Assembly (NCBI GenBank): GCA_012797715.1
Contig: JAAZOO010000140.1
Span: forward strand, 1 to 7,317
Length of the DNA stretch: 7,317 nucleotides
Reading direction: 5' to 3'
Source of the DNA: Geobacteraceae bacterium
GTDB lineage: Bacteria > Desulfobacterota > Desulfuromonadia > Geobacterales > Geobacteraceae
Numbering within the stretch: the stretch's first letter is position 1; each line of letters opens with the position of its first letter. A program made the translations under genes and the position numbers. Under the pieces are notes generated by a model. That model made no database searches and was not told the origin of the DNA. It saw only the letters and a list, made by a program, of their open reading frames with translations. Below are positions 5,694 through 7,317 of this stretch, piece by piece.

Positions 5694-6843
5694 GGTAGAG
5701 CCGCGTAATATCCTCAATTCTGATCTTGCGGGGATTGAAGAGACAGCAGATGTCCTTAATCGCGTTCTCGGAAAGCACCTTGATATCGCTCTCCTTCACC
5801 CCGATTTCCGAGAGGCCTGCGGGGATCCCGACCGCCGCGGAGAGCTTGCGGATTGCGTCGACACCCTTTTCGGCAACTTCCATCGTGGTCAGACCTTCCG
5901 GATTGACCCCCATGGCGATTGCGATATCGGCAAATCTCTGGGGGCAGGCGATCAGATTGAACGCACAGCCATGGGGGAGGAGGATGGCGTTGCACACGCC
6001 GTGCGGCTTGTTGAGGAGCGCGCCCGGCTGGTGGGCCATGGCGTGGACGATGCCGATTCCGGCGTTGTTGAAGGCCATACCGGCCAGGTACTCGGCGTAG
6101 GCCATCTTGTCGCGGGCCTCCAGGTTGTCGCCGTTGGCCACGGCCTGGGGCAGGTACTCGGCCACCAGTTTAATCGCAGCCAGGGCGCACGCGTCGGTCA
6201 CGGGATTGGCAAGCGCTGCAACGTATGCTTCTATTGCATGGGTGAGGGCGTCCATGCCCGTGGATGCGGTCAGCGCGGGGGGCATCCCCACCATGAGGAC
6301 GGGGTCGTTGATGGCGACGGTCGGGGTAATTCTGGCTGTGGCGAAGATCATCTTCACGTGAATGTCGGTATTGGTGATAACGGCAAAACGGGTCATCTCG
6401 CTGGCGGTGCCGGCAGTTGTGTTGATTGCAATAAAGGGGGGAAGGGGATTGGGCACGCTATCGATTCCTGCGAAATCACGAATGTCGCCGTCATTGGTCG
6501 CCACAATGCCGATACCCTTGGCGCAGTCGTGGGAGCTGCCGCCACCCAGGCTGACCAGCATATCGCACTTGTTTTCCCTGTAGGTTTTCAACCCTTCGCG
6601 AACGTTCAAATCGGTGGGGTTCGGTTCGGCCCCCCCGAAGATTACCGTGGTCACGCCGGCTTCTTCGAGAAGCTGTTTCATCTGATCGGCAACGCCGAGA
6701 GCCACCATTCCCTTGTCGGTGACGAGCAGGGCCTTGGTCCCGCCGAGAAATTTCGCCGTGGCGCCCAATTGCTTCACTGCACCGATACCCATTTTCGTGA
6801 TGGACGGAATAAAGAAATCAAAAACCTGTTCTGCTAATGCCAT
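5680..6843 (-). CDS. Iron-containing (type III) alcohol dehydrogenase, DhaT/methanol-dehydrogenase-like
   Basis: This cytoplasmic NAD(P)-linked enzyme interconverts a short-chain primary alcohol or diol and its aldehyde. From the ATG at 6843 it has 387 residues, the length I recall for Klebsiella 1,3-propanediol dehydrogenase. The nucleotide-binding loop GGGSSHD is at 100-106 and NTTAGTASEMT at 141-151. The expected metal ligands are all present: Asp198 and His202 in GMDALTHAIEAY, His267 in GIVHAMAHQ and His281 in PHGVCNA. The Asp-His spacing of 4 and the 65 and 14 residues between the histidines fit the family. HQPGALLNKPHG has Pro273 and Ala275 where relatives usually have HQLGG. GAGGAGG lies 6 bases before this ATG; the upstream in-frame ATG at 6858 overlaps that site and is rejected. 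It is the first gene behind the sigma-54 promoter at 7068-7083, with the barrel gene downstream. The substrate (ethanol, propanol, butanol or 1,3-propanediol) is unresolved. Confidence 0.94.
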   Translation of the reverse strand: MALAEQVFDFFIPSITKMGIGAVKQLGATAKFLGGTKALLVTDKGMVALGVADQMKQLLEEAGVTTVIFGGAEPNPTDLNVREGLKTYRENKCDMLVSLGGGSSHDCAKGIGIVATNDGDIRDFAGIDSVPNPLPPFIAINTTAGTASEMTRFAVITNTDIHVKMIFATARITPTVAINDPVLMVGMPPALTASTGMDALTHAIEAYVAALANPVTDACALAAIKLVAEYLPQAVANGDNLEARDKMAYAEYLAGMAFNNAGIGIVHAMAHQPGALLNKPHGVCNAILLPHGCAFNLIACPQRFADIAIAMGVNPEGLTTMEVAEKGVDAIRKLSAAVGIPAGLSEIGVKESDIKVLSENAIKDICCLFNPRKIRIEDITRLYQEAM

Positions 6844-6849
6844 TTCATG

Positions 6850-6856
6850 CCTCCTC
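6850..6856 (-). promoter_or_regulatory. Ribosome binding site fixing the alcohol dehydrogenase start
   Basis: GAGGAGG ends 6 bases before the ATG at 6843. Because it lies inside the first codons of the longer frame opening at 6858, it argues for the shorter protein beginning MALAEQ. Confidence 0.85.
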
Positions 6857-7067
6857 ATAAGATTTTTTTCATACTTTTCGTTGTTCTTCTGCCGTTTTCT
6901 CCGTGATGCCTGTGATCCAGCATACGCTCCCTTTCACCACCTCCATTCTTCCCGGGGATTTCATCTTCCATCCGGGCCCGATGCGGCACCCTTTCCGCCG
7001 GCGCGGTTGCGGCGCGGCACCCCGGTTTCGCTTCGCGACGACTACCGCCATACTCTGCCCATGTAGT

Positions 7068-7083
7068 AGCAGAGGCTGTGCCA
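7068..7083 (-). promoter_or_regulatory. Sigma-54 (RpoN) promoter for the alcohol dehydrogenase/barrel unit
   Basis: The minus strand reads TGGCACAGCCTCTGCT: a perfect -24 box TGGCAC and a -12 box CTGCT, with GG and GC exactly 10 bases apart. Only the first T of TTGCW differs. The predicted start near 7057 gives a leader of about 214 nt. Sigma-54 promoters need an ATP-dependent activator bound upstream; the palindrome at 7227-7245 is at a suitable distance. Confidence 0.75.
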
Positions 7084-7172
7084 AGGACCACGGTGATAAA
7101 AAATCGTTTTATTTTGTAAGGTTATGAATTTACGGATTTTTTTGCGGCATGGACCGGTGTCAACGTATTTGC

Positions 7173-7194
7173 GGGACATACGGGGAGGGGAGGG
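7173..7194 (+). other. G-quadruplex-type sequence between enhancer and promoter
   Basis: Four G-runs of 3, 4, 4 and 3 bases are separated by 6, 1 and 1 bases, meeting the usual G3+N1-7 rule. The tract is on the strand opposite the transcript, about 90-110 bp upstream of the -24 box. Whether it folds in the cell is unknown. Confidence 0.4.
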
Positions 7195-7226
7195 ATTTCA
7201 CCCTGTAAACAAACGACATAGGTGTC

Positions 7227-7245
7227 CTGTAAAGGATTTTTACAG
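7227..7245. promoter_or_regulatory. Candidate enhancer (activator-binding) palindrome
   Basis: CTGTAAA and TTTACAG form a perfect 7-bp inverted repeat with a five-base spacer. An extra half-site, CCTGTAAA, occurs at 7202-7209, exactly 24 bp from the matching CCTGTAAA at 7226. The palindrome is about 144-162 bp upstream of the -24 box, within the normal range for activators of sigma-54 promoters. No such activator gene lies in the window, so the binding protein is unknown. Confidence 0.5.
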
Positions 7246-7317
7246 ATACCAAGATTTTTTCACCCGTGCTGAAGCGCTCCGGCATTGTGCGGATGGCATC
7301 ACCGGGCGGAGAGGACA

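Larger units (their letters stand above)
6844..7317. other. Control region upstream of the alcohol dehydrogenase gene
   Basis: This stretch holds a sigma-54 promoter, a long leader, a G-rich tract and a candidate enhancer palindrome, and no convincing gene. The leader (about 7057-6844) contains the 9-base direct repeat GCGGCACCC at 6983-6991 and 7014-7022. Small minus-strand frames in the leader have no recognisable product. About 7090-7160 is AT-rich, as expected for DNA that bends between an activator and the promoter, but I see no confident IHF site. Confidence 0.65.

Noticed and set aside
5485..6837. Plus-strand open frame of 450 codons
   Set aside because: It lies antisense to the clearly real alcohol dehydrogenase and its Gly/His-rich translation reflects the complement of that gene's codons.
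6844..6858. Five-residue longer alcohol dehydrogenase starting MRRHEM at 6858
   Set aside because: Its first codons overlap the GAGGAGG ribosome binding site that serves the ATG at 6843, and the family N-terminus fits the shorter form.
6855..7091. Minus-strand 78-codon frame upstream of the alcohol dehydrogenase
   Set aside because: Its start lies upstream of the sigma-54 promoter core, which falls inside the frame, so it would not be on the predicted transcript; the translation is Arg/Gly-rich without a known family.
1..7317. CRISPR arrays, tRNA or rRNA genes, insertion sequences
   Set aside because: I saw no spaced direct repeats of array type, no tRNA- or rRNA-like segments, and no transposase or terminal inverted repeats with target duplications.

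Overview
The window looks like chromosomal DNA of a GC-rich, metabolically versatile Gram-negative bacterium, most plausibly a Geobacter/Pelobacter-type member of the Desulfuromonadia. This rests on the gene mix (iron alcohol dehydrogenase, AbfT/But-type CoA-transferase, FIST-domain protein, SatP/YaaH acetate permease, outer-membrane barrel), the two sigma-54 promoters and the general codon use. No marker gene proves the taxon. All five convincing genes lie on the minus strand, so transcription runs from high to low coordinates.

Region by region, in the direction of transcription. (1) 7317-6844: control region of the first unit. It holds a candidate enhancer palindrome (7227-7245), a G-rich tract, a near-consensus sigma-54 promoter (7068-7083) and a leader of about 200 nt. 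(2) 6843-5680: a DhaT/methanol-dehydrogenase-type iron-dependent alcohol dehydrogenase. (3) 5555-4659: a signal-peptide-bearing outer-membrane beta-barrel of the phenol-MetA 'transporter' type. (4) A rho-independent terminator at 4447-4481 closes this unit. (5) 4440-4150: an AT-rich island with a second sigma-54 promoter (4183-4198), followed by a leader with a perfect GC-rich palindrome that looks like an attenuator. (6) 3992-2655: CoA-transferase. (7) 2558-1242: FIST-domain sensor-like protein. (8) 1095-448 (possibly from 1152): acetate/succinate permease. (9) 447-1: no convincing gene, two strong hairpins.

Taken together, this reads as two adjacent transcription units that are probably co-regulated through sigma-54. 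They fit growth on, or formation of, short-chain alcohols and acids. The barrel would admit a small substrate across the outer membrane. The dehydrogenase interconverts alcohol and aldehyde. The CoA-transferase moves CoA between acetyl-CoA or another acyl-CoA and a free acid. The permease moves acetate or succinate across the inner membrane. The FIST protein may sense a small ligand. The aldehyde dehydrogenase such a route needs, and the sigma-54 activator, are not in the window. Substrate identity is inference throughout.
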